A stretch of 64,000 nt of DNA from Chryseobacterium indologenes (GTDB taxonomy: Bacteria > Bacteroidota > Bacteroidia > Flavobacteriales > Weeksellaceae). Location of the stretch: NCBI RefSeq assembly GCF_001295265.1, contig NZ_LJOD01000020.1, positions 1 through 64,000 of the forward strand, given 5' to 3'. The position numbers and the translations under genes are program-made. This document shows positions 25,919-33,936 of this stretch, one piece after another. The notes beneath the pieces were generated by a model. That model saw nothing but the letters and a program-made list of their open reading frames with translations. It was not told the DNA's origin and made no database searches. Position 1 is the stretch's first letter. Each line of letters opens with the position of its first letter.

Positions 25919-26863
25919 TTACAAGGATGGTGTTTTTGCCTCTTCAAATTCTTTCAGCAGATTACTGAAGACTTTGTCTACCGGGAGAATATCATGAATT
26001 AATGCTGAAACCTGCCCGATTTCCAGTTCTCCGTCCTCCATATCTCCTTCAAACATTCCGCGCTTTGCCCTGGCTCTTCCCAAAGATGCTGTTAAGGCTT
26101 CTTTATTTCTTCCGGATTGGTAAATCTCTTCCAATTCGTTGAAGAATTTATTTTTCACCATTCTTACGGGAGCCAGTTCTTTTAAAGTAAGATGGGTATC
26201 TCCTTCGTTCAGCTCTGTAATTTTCTTTTTCCAGTTTTCATGGGCACTTGCTTCTACGGTTGCAGCGAAACGGGAACCGATCTGAACACCATCTGCACCT
26301 AAAATCATAGCTGCTTTCATCTGTGAGCCTAAGGCTATTCCTCCGGCCGCAATCAATGGTTTTGAGATATGCTGCTTTACATTGGGGATCAGGCAGAAAG
26401 TGGTGGTCTCATCTCTTCCGTTATGTCCACCGGCTTCAAAACCTTCTGCAACAACGGCATCTACGCCTGCTTCTTCGCATTTTACAGCAAATTTGGTTGA
26501 GGATACCACATGGGCAACAGTAAGACCTTCTTTCTGAAGGGTTTCTGTATATGTTTTAGGATTTCCGGCAGAAGTAAAAACTATTTTTACGTCTTCTTCC
26601 AGAATAATCTGAATAATCTCTTCCAGATTAGGATACAACATGGGAACATTCACTCCGAACGGCTTGTCTGTAGCCATTTTACATTTTTGAATGTTTTCTC
26701 TCAGGATATCGGGATACATGCTTCCCGCTCCAATTAATCCAAGCCCTCCGCAGTTGGAAACTGCCGAAGCCAGCCTCCATCCGGAGTGCCAGATCATTCC
26801 GGCCTGAATGACTGGATATTGTATATTAAAAAGCTGTGTAATTCTATTTTGCTCTGTTTGCAT
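25919..26863 (-). CDS. Nitronate monooxygenase family flavoprotein
   Basis: About 314 residues from the ATG at 26863 (MQTEQNRITQLFNIQYPVIQAGM), which fits the family N-terminus; ATG 26908 would add 15 residues. FMN-dependent TIM barrel related to 2-nitropropane dioxygenase and to FabK-like enoyl reductases. Visible features are the YPVIQAGMIW N-terminus, the SNCGGLGLIGAGS flavin loop, EGFEAGGHNG with the conserved histidine used as base, and the phosphate-binding GADGVQIGSRFAAT. In bacteria it oxidises toxic nitronates such as propionate-3-nitronate, although some members are enoyl-ACP reductases. Isolated gene. Confidence 0.88.
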   Translation of the reverse strand: MQTEQNRITQLFNIQYPVIQAGMIWHSGWRLASAVSNCGGLGLIGAGSMYPDILRENIQKCKMATDKPFGVNVPMLYPNLEEIIQIILEEDVKIVFTSAGNPKTYTETLQKEGLTVAHVVSSTKFAVKCEEAGVDAVVAEGFEAGGHNGRDETTTFCLIPNVKQHISKPLIAAGGIALGSQMKAAMILGADGVQIGSRFAATVEASAHENWKKKITELNEGDTHLTLKELAPVRMVKNKFFNELEEIYQSGRNKEALTASLGRARAKRGMFEGDMEDGELEIGQVSALIHDILPVDKVFSNLLKEFEEAKTPSL

Positions 26864-26970
26864 CTGATGAATTTTTTTTGCTGAATTAAAGTCTATAAAA
26901 TTGCTCATGCGTAAAAATACTAAAAACAAAGTGTTTCCGGGAAATAAGTATATAATTTTCGAGCATAAAA

Positions 26971-26996
26971 AAACCTCCAGAAAGTTCTGAAGGTTT
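26971..26996 (-). terminator. Terminator of the SurA-like gene
   Basis: Near-perfect stem AAACCTCCAGAA (26971-26982) / TTCTGAAGGTTT (26985-26996), followed on the minus strand by seven T residues, just past the stop at 27002. Confidence 0.8.
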
Positions 26997-27001
26997 ATGT
27001 T

Positions 27002-28369
27002 TTATTTTTTGATTGATTCTTTCTTCCAGTTGGCTTTGAAATTACAGTTATCATAGCGGCCGTCTATCGACATAAAGATTGTAGGAAGCTTAGAATTAAC
27101 GAACTTCTCAACCATCTCATTCTTTTTCTTGTTGAGCGCCATCTGCTTGATTCTGTTGTAATCTGTTTCCAGCGTTATCTGGTGGGCAGGAATTACATCT
27201 TCAATTTTGATGATTTTCACCAGTTTTCTTCTGTTTTCCTCTTCTTCAAAAGCGGGAGTAATATCTCCTTTATTTAACCCTGCCAATTCATAGCTGATTG
27301 TTCCGGGAATACTTTCTCTTTCAATTTTATCGGAACCATCCGCTCCTGGAATAACCCCTGCATTGAATTTGGTTCTTTTGTCATCTGAAAATTTAAATGC
27401 GGCATCCTTAAAGGTCATTTTCCCATCCTGAATCAGGCCTCTGATACTGTCAAGCTTAGCTTTGGCAGTCTTGATCTCGTCATCAGTAGGAGTCGCTTTT
27501 AAAAGAATGTGACGTGCATCATATACCTTACCTGATTTTTTCAGTAGCTGAATAATATGATATCCGAATTCAGATTCAATAGGTTCTGAAATTTCATTTT
27601 CCTGAAGATTCAGTGCGGCAGCTTCAAATGGTTTTACCATCTGTCCTTTGTAGATGTTTTTATACAGACCTCCGTTGGCAGCAGATCCTTCATCTTCGGA
27701 ATAAATTCTAGCCTGACTTTCAAAAGTTTCACCTCCCAGGATATCCTGTTTGATTTTCTTAAGCCGTTTGATAAGATCATCTTTATGTGCTTCAGTCAGC
27801 TTAGGATACATTACAATCTGAGCCAGAGAAATTTCATCTTTTACTTCAGGAAGCTGCATTTTATACAGATTGTAGAAATCTGTTACTTCATTAGGAGTAA
27901 CGTCTGCCTTTTCTGTAACACGCTGGTATTTTGCCTGCCCGTAATACTGGTCTGTATCAATCTTCTCGATCGCATTTTTCATTTCATATGCGTTTCTGAA
28001 CTTATAGGCAGCCAGCATTGTTTTTTCATCCGGAAACTGGGAAAGAAGCTGACGGTATTTTGCATTTGCCTGCTCTTTAATAGCAGCAGACCGGTTTTCA
28101 ATTAGTGTATCTTTTTTTGCTTCGTATACCAAAAGCTTATTGCTGATGAGATTTTCCAGGAACTCACATTTATCTGTATTGGAAGCTCCCTGCTGTTTTG
28201 CGTAGTGCATCTGCTCGTTTACATCAGATTCCAAAACAATTTCATCCCCGATTACAGCTGCAATACCATCCACTAATTCTCCTGGTTTTAGCTGGGCATT
28301 CATCATGTTTGAAGAGAATATCATCATGAAAATCCCAAGGAGAAAAGTGATTTTTAGTTTATTTGTCAT
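27002..28369 (-). CDS. SurA-like periplasmic peptidylprolyl isomerase
   Basis: 455 residues: a signal peptide (about 1-25, ending MNAQ), an N-terminal SurA chaperone domain (LVDGIAAVIGDEIVLESDVNEQM, typical of SurA), then two parvulin (PpiC) domains. The first is at about 175-275 (EISLAQIVMYP to PIESEFGYHIIQLLKK) and the second at about 280-390 (DARHILLKATP to KGDITPAFEEEENRRKLVKI). It should help outer-membrane proteins fold and cross the periplasm, consistent with the many barrels and TonB receptors here. A perfect TAAATTTG -7-like box at 28391-28398 lies 22 bases before the start. SurA is the natural analogue; the second parvulin is the more degenerate. Confidence 0.88.
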   Translation of the reverse strand: MTNKLKITFLLGIFMMIFSSNMMNAQLKPGELVDGIAAVIGDEIVLESDVNEQMHYAKQQGASNTDKCEFLENLISNKLLVYEAKKDTLIENRSAAIKEQANAKYRQLLSQFPDEKTMLAAYKFRNAYEMKNAIEKIDTDQYYGQAKYQRVTEKADVTPNEVTDFYNLYKMQLPEVKDEISLAQIVMYPKLTEAHKDDLIKRLKKIKQDILGGETFESQARIYSEDEGSAANGGLYKNIYKGQMVKPFEAAALNLQENEISEPIESEFGYHIIQLLKKSGKVYDARHILLKATPTDDEIKTAKAKLDSIRGLIQDGKMTFKDAAFKFSDDKRTKFNAGVIPGADGSDKIERESIPGTISYELAGLNKGDITPAFEEEENRRKLVKIIKIEDVIPAHQITLETDYNRIKQMALNKKKNEMVEKFVNSKLPTIFMSIDGRYDNCNFKANWKKESIKK

Positions 28370-28456
28370 TTTACTATTTTAAACAAGTTGCAAATTTAGA
28401 ATTCTTAATGAATTACACTAAATTTTTTATTATAAATATTTCTTAAAAAGACTTAT

Positions 28457-29380
28457 TTATTGCAGTTCAACATCAAATGTCGTTAATTCTTTGAATTGTC
28501 TCAATCTGCTGAACATATCAGATTCTTTTACTTCCTGAATTCTTTCTGTTCCGAATTTTTCAACAGTGAAAGAAGCCATGGCAGAACCTACGATTAATGC
28601 AGATTTCATGGTATCAAAATCAAATTTTCCTTTTTTAGCAAGATAAGCGGCAAACCCTCCTGCGAAAGTATCTCCGGCTCCGGTTGGATCGAAAACCTCT
28701 TCCAGCGGAAGTGCAGGAATAGCAAATACTTTGTTGTCGTGGAAAAGAAGTGCTCCGTGTTCTCCTTTTTTGATAATGACATACTGAGGTCCCATTTCAT
28801 GAATCTTTTTGGCTGCTTTTACTAAGGAATATTCTCCTGAAAGCTGTCTTGCTTCTTCATCATTGATGGTGATTACGTCTGTTTTAGCAATCATATCCAT
28901 AAGAACATCCCATGCTGTATCCATCCAGAAATTCATAGTATCCAGGATGACAAGTTTAGGACGTTCGTTCATTTTTTCCAATACGGAAAGCTGAACGCCG
29001 GGGTGCAGGTTTCCAAGCAGCAAGATCTCTGCATCCTGCATCGAATCTGGAATTTTCGGATCAAAGTTTTCCAAAACATTCACTTCTGTAGCTAAGGTAT
29101 CTCTTGTATTCAGATCATTGTGGTATTTTCCGGCCCAGAAGAAAGTTTTCCCTTCTTTTACGATCTCAATTCCTTCGATGTTTACATCTCTTCCGGAGAA
29201 CATATCAAGATGCTCCTGTGGAAAATCTCCTCCTACTACAGAAACAATACCAGATTTAACGCCTAAAATAGATGAAGTAATGCTAATGTATGTGGCAGCA
29301 CCTCCTAAAATTTTATCTGTTTTACCAAATGGCGTTTCGATTGCATCAAATGCAACACTTCCTACAACTAAAAGTTTCAT
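28457..29380 (-). CDS. PfkB-family sugar kinase
   Basis: About 307 residues from the ATG at 29380 (MKLLVVGSVAFDAIETP). Ribokinase fold: the N-terminal substrate motif with GG in DKILGGAATYISI, the ATP region in INDEEARQLSG and IIKKGEHGALLF, and the signature DPTGAGDTFAGGFAAYLA with the catalytic Asp. It phosphorylates a sugar, nucleoside or similar alcohol; the sequence does not tell which. It starts 28 bases after the gldD gene ends, in a conserved-looking run mutY-gldD-pfkB. Confidence 0.9.
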   Translation of the reverse strand: MKLLVVGSVAFDAIETPFGKTDKILGGAATYISITSSILGVKSGIVSVVGGDFPQEHLDMFSGRDVNIEGIEIVKEGKTFFWAGKYHNDLNTRDTLATEVNVLENFDPKIPDSMQDAEILLLGNLHPGVQLSVLEKMNERPKLVILDTMNFWMDTAWDVLMDMIAKTDVITINDEEARQLSGEYSLVKAAKKIHEMGPQYVIIKKGEHGALLFHDNKVFAIPALPLEEVFDPTGAGDTFAGGFAAYLAKKGKFDFDTMKSALIVGSAMASFTVEKFGTERIQEVKESDMFSRLRQFKELTTFDVELQ

Positions 29381-29408
29381 ATATTTTTCAATGTATTTTA
29401 AAAGTAAT

Positions 29409-29966
29409 TTATTTTTTCCATTCAAAAGTATCCAGCAGGTGCTTCATATCATTTTTGATATAGTTCACTGCCGGAGCCAGAGAATCCGGCTTTGGTCTTG
29501 TATTAAAGTATAGATAAGCAGTCACAAAGTGTTTTGTGCTGTCTGTAATGTAAAACTGAAGATTGGAAGCACTCTGCCCTTTCAGTTCATAGAAGTTTCC
29601 ATATACCTTTTTTTCCGGGTATTCAAAAGATTTGGTTTCTATGGAACTGGCTTTCACGGTATGTTCGTACACCATTTTTTCTGCTTCTTTTATATGATCT
29701 GCAAAATCATTTTGTATCGGGTAATAGGTTACGAATACCTTAGCCTGCATTTGCGGATAATTCAGATAATACCAGCATGGTTTTTTGGCGGGCGCCATTG
29801 ATGCGAAGTCTGAATACTCAAAAGTATACGCGCAGCTGCTTTCAAATTTCTGATATTTCGGTGCAGGGTATTCCAGACGAAGTTCTCCGTAAGGTTTCGG
29901 AACCGAATCTTTCCCACATGAAACGACAAGCAGTGTCATGAAAATAAAAATGACGTTTTTAATCAT
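29409..29966 (-). CDS. gldD: Gliding-motility/T9SS-associated lipoprotein GldD
   Basis: 185 residues from the ATG at 29966 (MIKNVIFIFMTLLVVSC), a lipoprotein signal with lipobox VVSC. The body matches GldD in its opening (PKPYGELRLEYPAPKYQKF) and in CAYTFEYSDFA, KKPCWYYLNYPQMQAKVFVTYYP and FNTRPKPDSLAPAVNYI. GldD is needed for gliding and for function of the type IX secretion machinery in Flavobacterium; chryseobacteria usually keep it for protein secretion without gliding. In Flavobacterium, gldD follows ssb and gldE, but here it directly follows mutY, 44 bases downstream. A TACTTTTG box at 29971-29978 abuts the start, so it may also have its own nearly leaderless promoter. Confidence 0.92.
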   Translation of the reverse strand: MIKNVIFIFMTLLVVSCGKDSVPKPYGELRLEYPAPKYQKFESSCAYTFEYSDFASMAPAKKPCWYYLNYPQMQAKVFVTYYPIQNDFADHIKEAEKMVYEHTVKASSIETKSFEYPEKKVYGNFYELKGQSASNLQFYITDSTKHFVTAYLYFNTRPKPDSLAPAVNYIKNDMKHLLDTFEWKK

Positions 29967-30010
29967 TTTGCAAAAGTACAAATTAGATTTCAGATTTGAG
30001 AAGACAAATT

Positions 30011-31111
30011 TCAGTCTTTCAGTGAGTTTTGGATGTAGCTTTCCAAGGGCTTCGGAAAAGACCTTTCATGAAAGGCCTCAAAGTCTGTAACAATATACTG
30101 GTTCTGCTCTGTAAAGCTGTTCCAGACAGCTTCAGAAGTTACTTCCACATCGGTAATTTCAATTGTCAGGTTCTTGTGAGACAGCTTGTGGAAAACTGTT
30201 TTTGTATTTCTGATGAAAGGTTCCAGTTCTGCAGGGAGCTCTGGTAAAAACTCAAATAATTTCTTCCAGATAAAATCGTCTTTTCTCTGCTGAATTAAAA
30301 ACCGCCCGTTTCTGTGTACAAAATAATATTGTAAAGCAAAGTCTTCTGCTTTTACTTTTTTGGTCTTCACCGGAAAATCAGAAACTTTCTGTAAGGAAAA
30401 TGCGAGGCAGTCTTCATGAACAGGACATTCTCCGCAAAGAGGTTTTTTGGGTTTACAGACTTCTGAACCGATATCCATCATGGCCTGATTAAAGTCACCG
30501 GCACTTTCAGGCATCACAAGAAAAGCCAGTTCAGAAAAGTAACTGAAAGCTTTTGAATTGGAAATATCAAAATCATCTGCAAAGATACGGCTCAACACTC
30601 TGTAAAAGTTGCCGTCAACAGCGGGCATTCTTCCTCCAAAACAAATGCTTGAAATAGCTGCAGCCGTATATTTCCCGACTCCCTTCAGTTTTAAAATTTC
30701 TTCATACTGTTCGGGAAAAGTCCCCTGATAATCATTCATAATCTGCTGAGCTGCCTTATGAATATTAATTGCCCTGGAATAATACCCCAGGCCTTTCCAG
30801 TATAACAGAACCTCATCTTCTTCAGCTTCTGCCAAAGTTTTTACATCCGGAAATCTTTTAATAAAATTATTATAATGGCCCAACCCCTGACTGATCCTCG
30901 TCTGCTGAAAAACAATTTCGCAGATCCAGATTTTGTAAGGGTCTTTCGTCTGCCTGAACGGCAGGTCTCTTGCATTCTTCCTGTACCAGTTTAAAAGCTT
31001 GTTTCCAATATGGAGAAAGCCTGAATTTGTATGATCTTTTTCCAAAAACCTCAGTCTGTTTAAATAATTGAAGGAATGCTTACCCTGATGACAGCTTTGA
31101 TACATTCCCAT
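30011..31111 (-). CDS. mutY: A/G-specific adenine DNA glycosylase MutY
   Basis: 366 residues in the longest frame. It removes adenine mispaired with 8-oxoguanine. The catalytic Glu is in ICEIVFQQTRI, the helix-hairpin-helix in LKLKGVGKYTAAAISSICFGG, the catalytic Asp in PAVDGNFYRV, and the 4Fe-4S cluster is C-x6-C-x2-C-x5-C in CKPKKPLCGECPVHEDC. A C-terminal NUDIX-like 8-oxoguanine recognition domain follows (YYFVHRNGRFLIQQRKDDFIWKKLFEFLPE). The first 30 or so residues precede the family's usual start, so a TTG at 31045 is an alternative to the ATG at 31111. A perfect TATCTTTG box lies at 31116-31123. Confidence 0.94.
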   Translation of the reverse strand: MGMYQSCHQGKHSFNYLNRLRFLEKDHTNSGFLHIGNKLLNWYRKNARDLPFRQTKDPYKIWICEIVFQQTRISQGLGHYNNFIKRFPDVKTLAEAEEDEVLLYWKGLGYYSRAINIHKAAQQIMNDYQGTFPEQYEEILKLKGVGKYTAAAISSICFGGRMPAVDGNFYRVLSRIFADDFDISNSKAFSYFSELAFLVMPESAGDFNQAMMDIGSEVCKPKKPLCGECPVHEDCLAFSLQKVSDFPVKTKKVKAEDFALQYYFVHRNGRFLIQQRKDDFIWKKLFEFLPELPAELEPFIRNTKTVFHKLSHKNLTIEITDVEVTSEAVWNSFTEQNQYIVTDFEAFHERSFPKPLESYIQNSLKD

Positions 31112-31144
31112 TCTGCAAAGATAAACTTATTTTAATTTATAAAA

Positions 31145-31294
31145 GCCTGAGGATGGAACCGGAAGACGGAGGTCATAAACATCATCAATATAATAAGTGT
31201 CGATCTGTTTTTATCTTTTTTATGGTATTTTGATTTTACAATGGCTTTTAATACCTATAGCTTCCAGCTTCCAGCCTCCTTCTTCCATCTTCAG
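31145..31294. repeat. MITE-like palindromic element, copy A
   Basis: About 150 bases between mutY and the 31302 gene. Its left end, GGATGGAACCGGAAGACGG, and right end, CCTCCTTCTTCCATC, are inverted copies. The interior shares GATCTGTTT, TTTGATTTT and TGGCTTTxAATAC in the same order with the element at 48057-48190. Same orientation in both copies; no ORF. Confidence 0.6.
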
Positions 31295-31301
31295 CTATTG
31301 A

Positions 31302-31769
31302 TTATTCATCTTTTTTAATGGAATATACCGGAGCCGCCTTCAGCCACTGATAATTAAGATTTCGGTCTTCCCTGATAAGATTGTACCCTTCGAGCCTCTT
31401 CAGATAGAGGTACATGGAATCATTTTTAAGTTTAAGCCTCTGGTGGGATAAAAACATGAAAGGATAGTTCATAACAGAGTCTCTTACTGTTTTCAGGATC
31501 TTTCCGGATCTTACCTGATAAAGGAAAAACGGCTTTCCTCTTCCTGATGAGCTGTCTACGAGTTTTACGGAGGAACTTCCGATAACCAGCTCGCTGGCAT
31601 CAAAACATTCGTCTTCATTCATAATGTAGGCCTTCCCTTCCTGGCGTTCGTTTTTAAAATAGTCTATTTTATAATGATCAGGACTTTGGTATTTCTTTTC
31701 ACAGCCTGTCAGCACAAGCATTACAGCTACCGGAAGTGCAGATATTTTAAGGGTTATATTAATTTTCAT
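31302..31769 (-). CDS. Hypothetical lipoprotein downstream of tssC
   Basis: 155 residues from the ATG at 31769 (MKINITLKISALPVAVMLVLTGC), with lipobox LTGC; the frame is open further upstream but there crosses the tssC terminator. The body is basic and not recognised: an N-terminal KKYQSPDHYKIDYFKNERQEG, a single Cys in NEDECFDASEL, then strand-rich segments (FFLYQVRSGKIL; SMYLYLKRLEGYNLIRED). Bacteroidota T6SS loci encode a small lipoprotein (TssQ), and the position next to tssC makes that tempting, but a strong terminator separates the two genes and I see no decisive motif. Function unassigned. Confidence 0.75.
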   Translation of the reverse strand: MKINITLKISALPVAVMLVLTGCEKKYQSPDHYKIDYFKNERQEGKAYIMNEDECFDASELVIGSSSVKLVDSSSGRGKPFFLYQVRSGKILKTVRDSVMNYPFMFLSHQRLKLKNDSMYLYLKRLEGYNLIREDRNLNYQWLKAAPVYSIKKDE

Positions 31770-31783
31770 GTGATTTGGCAGTA

Positions 31784-31814
31784 AAAAACCGATGTAAAAA
31801 ATGCATCGGTTTTT
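31784..31814 (-). terminator. Terminator of tssBC
   Basis: 11-bp stem AAAAACCGATG (31784-31794) / CATCGGTTTTT (31804-31814), with T-runs on both strands; 22 bases past the tssC stop. Confidence 0.9.
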
Positions 31815-31836
31815 ATTATTAAAAGTTGAGTTATAA

Positions 31837-33201
31837 TTATTCCTGAGTATACTGTGCATCCCATTCGTTACCATCATCTCCTTTGTGTCCGTCTAATTTA
31901 ATAACGAAGCTTTTTGTAGGGAAATAAGGGGTCATACGGATGTCAAGCCATACTCTGTCTTTGTTTACTCTGTCCTGTTCAAAACGAACGATCTTAAATT
32001 TCTCAATCAGTTTATCCGGGCCTTTGATGTTATCCAGGAATGTTACAATCTGTCTTCTCAGATCATCCTCATTCTTGGCATTCCAGTTTTCAAAAGCTCT
32101 TCTGTTCAGGAAGTCAAGCAACACTTTGGTTACATAGTCGAATACACGAACTACGGAATAGGTCTGAAGACCGATATTGTCTCCTGTGAATAATGTTTTC
32201 GCAGAGAAAGCCATGATCTTTCCATATTCATTAACCATTGGTACAAGACCCATTTTTTCCAACTGGGAAATCTCACTTTTCTTCAATTCGAATTTTACGG
32301 CATCCACCTCGTTGATGTTACCATGCTTTTTACCGGCTGCTACCTGGGACATCAGTGTTTTGTGGATTTTTCCGGCCAATGAAGTGGAAGGCGGAAGTTC
32401 TACGTTTTCTTCTTCTCCTACTTCTTCAGCTTTTCCTCTTCCCACTAACCAGTTACAGGTCATGATCACGTTACTTCTGTGAAGTTCACCGCCCGTAAGG
32501 TTGGCAGAGTGGAATAAGTCTACCACATCGTCCGGCTTATCAAGGTTCGCGAAATCGGTAACCATCATTACTTTGTTCTCGTTACAGATCTTAGCCCATT
32601 TCTCAACGACTTTGTTAGATCCCAGATATCCCGGAATCGCAAGAAGTGAATAGTTATCTCTAAGGTCTAAACGGTCATAGTAATTTTTGAATTCTTCAGC
32701 AATAGCATCGATGAATAAAGGATTATCCAGATCTGACACCTGCTCAAGGCTTGCATTTACGATGCTTACATTGTCTACTTTATCCAGTTCTGTATTTTTA
32801 TAGAACTGAGCTACTGTTCTGTAGTTGGTTTCCAGCATACGAACTGCATCCAGTGTATTTTTCAGATTGGTTTTTAAATTCTGATCTGCGGCCTGTGCTT
32901 TTGTTTTACATGTATCGGCCATTTTATCTGCAGATTCGTTTCCTTCCAACAGACTAACCCACAGGTTAATTTTCTGAAGAAGTTCTTTTCTTTCATCTGC
33001 TTTATTGGAGTCATTCAGGAAGATTTCTTTTCTTGCCTTTCTTGTTGGGTTCATATTGGCGATACCGTCTACAACGGATTCAACAAAGCCAAAACCTCCC
33101 ATTTTATTAAGCTCTGCAAGCGGGTTGCCCTTCGGCTGCCCGGAGTGCTGCTGCTGTTGTCCCTGCTGCTGGCTTTCTTGTGCCTGTAATTTGCTATCCA
33201 T
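31837..33201 (-). CDS. tssC: Type VI secretion contractile sheath large subunit (Bacteroidota type)
   Basis: 454 residues. After a Gln-rich low-complexity N-terminus (residues 5-25), the protein follows the Bacteroidota TssC (VipB-like) pattern closely: GFVESVVDGIANMNPTRKARKEIFL, YDRLDLRDNYSLLAIPGYLGSNKVVEKWAKI, VMMVTDFANLDKPDD, CNWLVGRGKAEEVGEEE, and a C-terminal LLDFLNRRAFENWNAKNEDDLRRQIVTFLDNI. This subunit, with TssB, builds the contractile tail sheath that drives the Hcp tube out of the cell. The gene follows tssB by 17 bases. No other T6SS gene (hcp, vgrG, clpV, tssE/F/G/K) lies within the window: upstream and downstream are peptidases and DNA repair. Family assignment is strong; whether a complete T6SS exists elsewhere cannot be seen. 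Confidence 0.9.
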   Translation of the reverse strand: MDSKLQAQESQQQGQQQQHSGQPKGNPLAELNKMGGFGFVESVVDGIANMNPTRKARKEIFLNDSNKADERKELLQKINLWVSLLEGNESADKMADTCKTKAQAADQNLKTNLKNTLDAVRMLETNYRTVAQFYKNTELDKVDNVSIVNASLEQVSDLDNPLFIDAIAEEFKNYYDRLDLRDNYSLLAIPGYLGSNKVVEKWAKICNENKVMMVTDFANLDKPDDVVDLFHSANLTGGELHRSNVIMTCNWLVGRGKAEEVGEEENVELPPSTSLAGKIHKTLMSQVAAGKKHGNINEVDAVKFELKKSEISQLEKMGLVPMVNEYGKIMAFSAKTLFTGDNIGLQTYSVVRVFDYVTKVLLDFLNRRAFENWNAKNEDDLRRQIVTFLDNIKGPDKLIEKFKIVRFEQDRVNKDRVWLDIRMTPYFPTKSFVIKLDGHKGDDGNEWDAQYTQE

Positions 33202-33218
33202 GATTTGATTTAATGTAA

Positions 33219-33665
33219 TTATTTTTCAAGTTCTTGTGCCACTTCTTTCAATACTTCAATAAACGCAGCTCTTGTCTGATCGTTTTCCAGCATATTACGC
33301 AGGATCTTATTGGTTTTCAGCTGACGTACGATTTTATTGTACTGCTCCTGCTCCATGCTGAGCTGCTGTAAATAATCTGATTTTTGCGTAAGACTTTTGG
33401 GTGTGAAATCCCCAAGATTCTGAAAACGGAATTCCTCTTCCACTACGCCTCCGTCTTCTGTTTCATGCTGTACCGCTACAGAAGGCTGAAAATGTCTGAA
33501 GACATCTTCCACAGTTTTTAATCCTGTTACAATTTCAGGGGTATACGATTCTTCTGTTGTAAGCTGGCTTACTATCAGTGACTTGTTTTCCTGTATTTCC
33601 TGGATAGCTTCATTAGCGTCTACTTTTACCTCGTTTCCGCCAACACCATAATTAAACATTGCCAT
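33219..33665 (-). CDS. tssB: Type VI secretion contractile sheath small subunit (Bacteroidota type)
   Basis: 148 residues from the ATG at 33665. Begins MAMFNYGVGGNEVKVDANEAIQEI, then has the TssB-like acidic middle (EDGGVVEEEFRFQNLGDFTPKSL) and a helical C-terminal half (YLQQLSMEQEQYNKIVRQLKTNKILRNML). Together with tssC, 17 bases downstream, it forms the interlocked sheath heterodimer. The 270-base region upstream is unusually rich in short perfect palindromes, including a 9-bp pair at 33713-33743. The pair is isolated from the rest of any T6SS locus in this window. Confidence 0.85.
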   Translation of the reverse strand: MAMFNYGVGGNEVKVDANEAIQEIQENKSLIVSQLTTEESYTPEIVTGLKTVEDVFRHFQPSVAVQHETEDGGVVEEEFRFQNLGDFTPKSLTQKSDYLQQLSMEQEQYNKIVRQLKTNKILRNMLENDQTRAAFIEVLKEVAQELEK

Positions 33666-33882
33666 ATTATTATTATTTTGAGATTTCTGATTTTGATTAG
33701 GACCTGTCTAAGAGTAATTTAGTGATATATCCAATAAATTACTAATCCAAAGTTTAAATTTAAAAAAAAACTATAACATACAAAATTTTGTCAAGATTTT
33801 TCTTGAAATATTTAATTTAATCCATTATATTATAGTGAAATATCACTGTATTATGTTGTCACTAAACTATGAAAAATAAAAT
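33666..33882. promoter_or_regulatory. Palindrome-rich leader/promoter region of tssB
   Basis: Contains AGTAATTTA (33713-33721) and its exact complement TAAATTACT (33735-33743) with a 13-base spacer; a TCAAGA/TCTTGA hairpin near 33791-33806; ACAAAATTTTGT near 33780; and AGTGA/TCACT (33834-33847). A weak AAACTTTG -7-like box lies at 33748-33755 on the minus strand. Probably an operator or structured leader for the sheath genes; no ORF. Confidence 0.35.
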
Positions 33883-33911
33883 AAAAACGCATCATTTTCT
33901 GATGCGTTTTT
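33883..33911 (-). terminator. Terminator of the first M13 peptidase gene
   Basis: 12-bp stem AAAAACGCATCA (33883-33894) / TGATGCGTTTTT (33900-33911), loop 5; 25 bases past the stop at 33937. Confidence 0.9.
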
Positions 33912-33936
33912 ATTTTCTAACAATTTTTGGCAGGTC

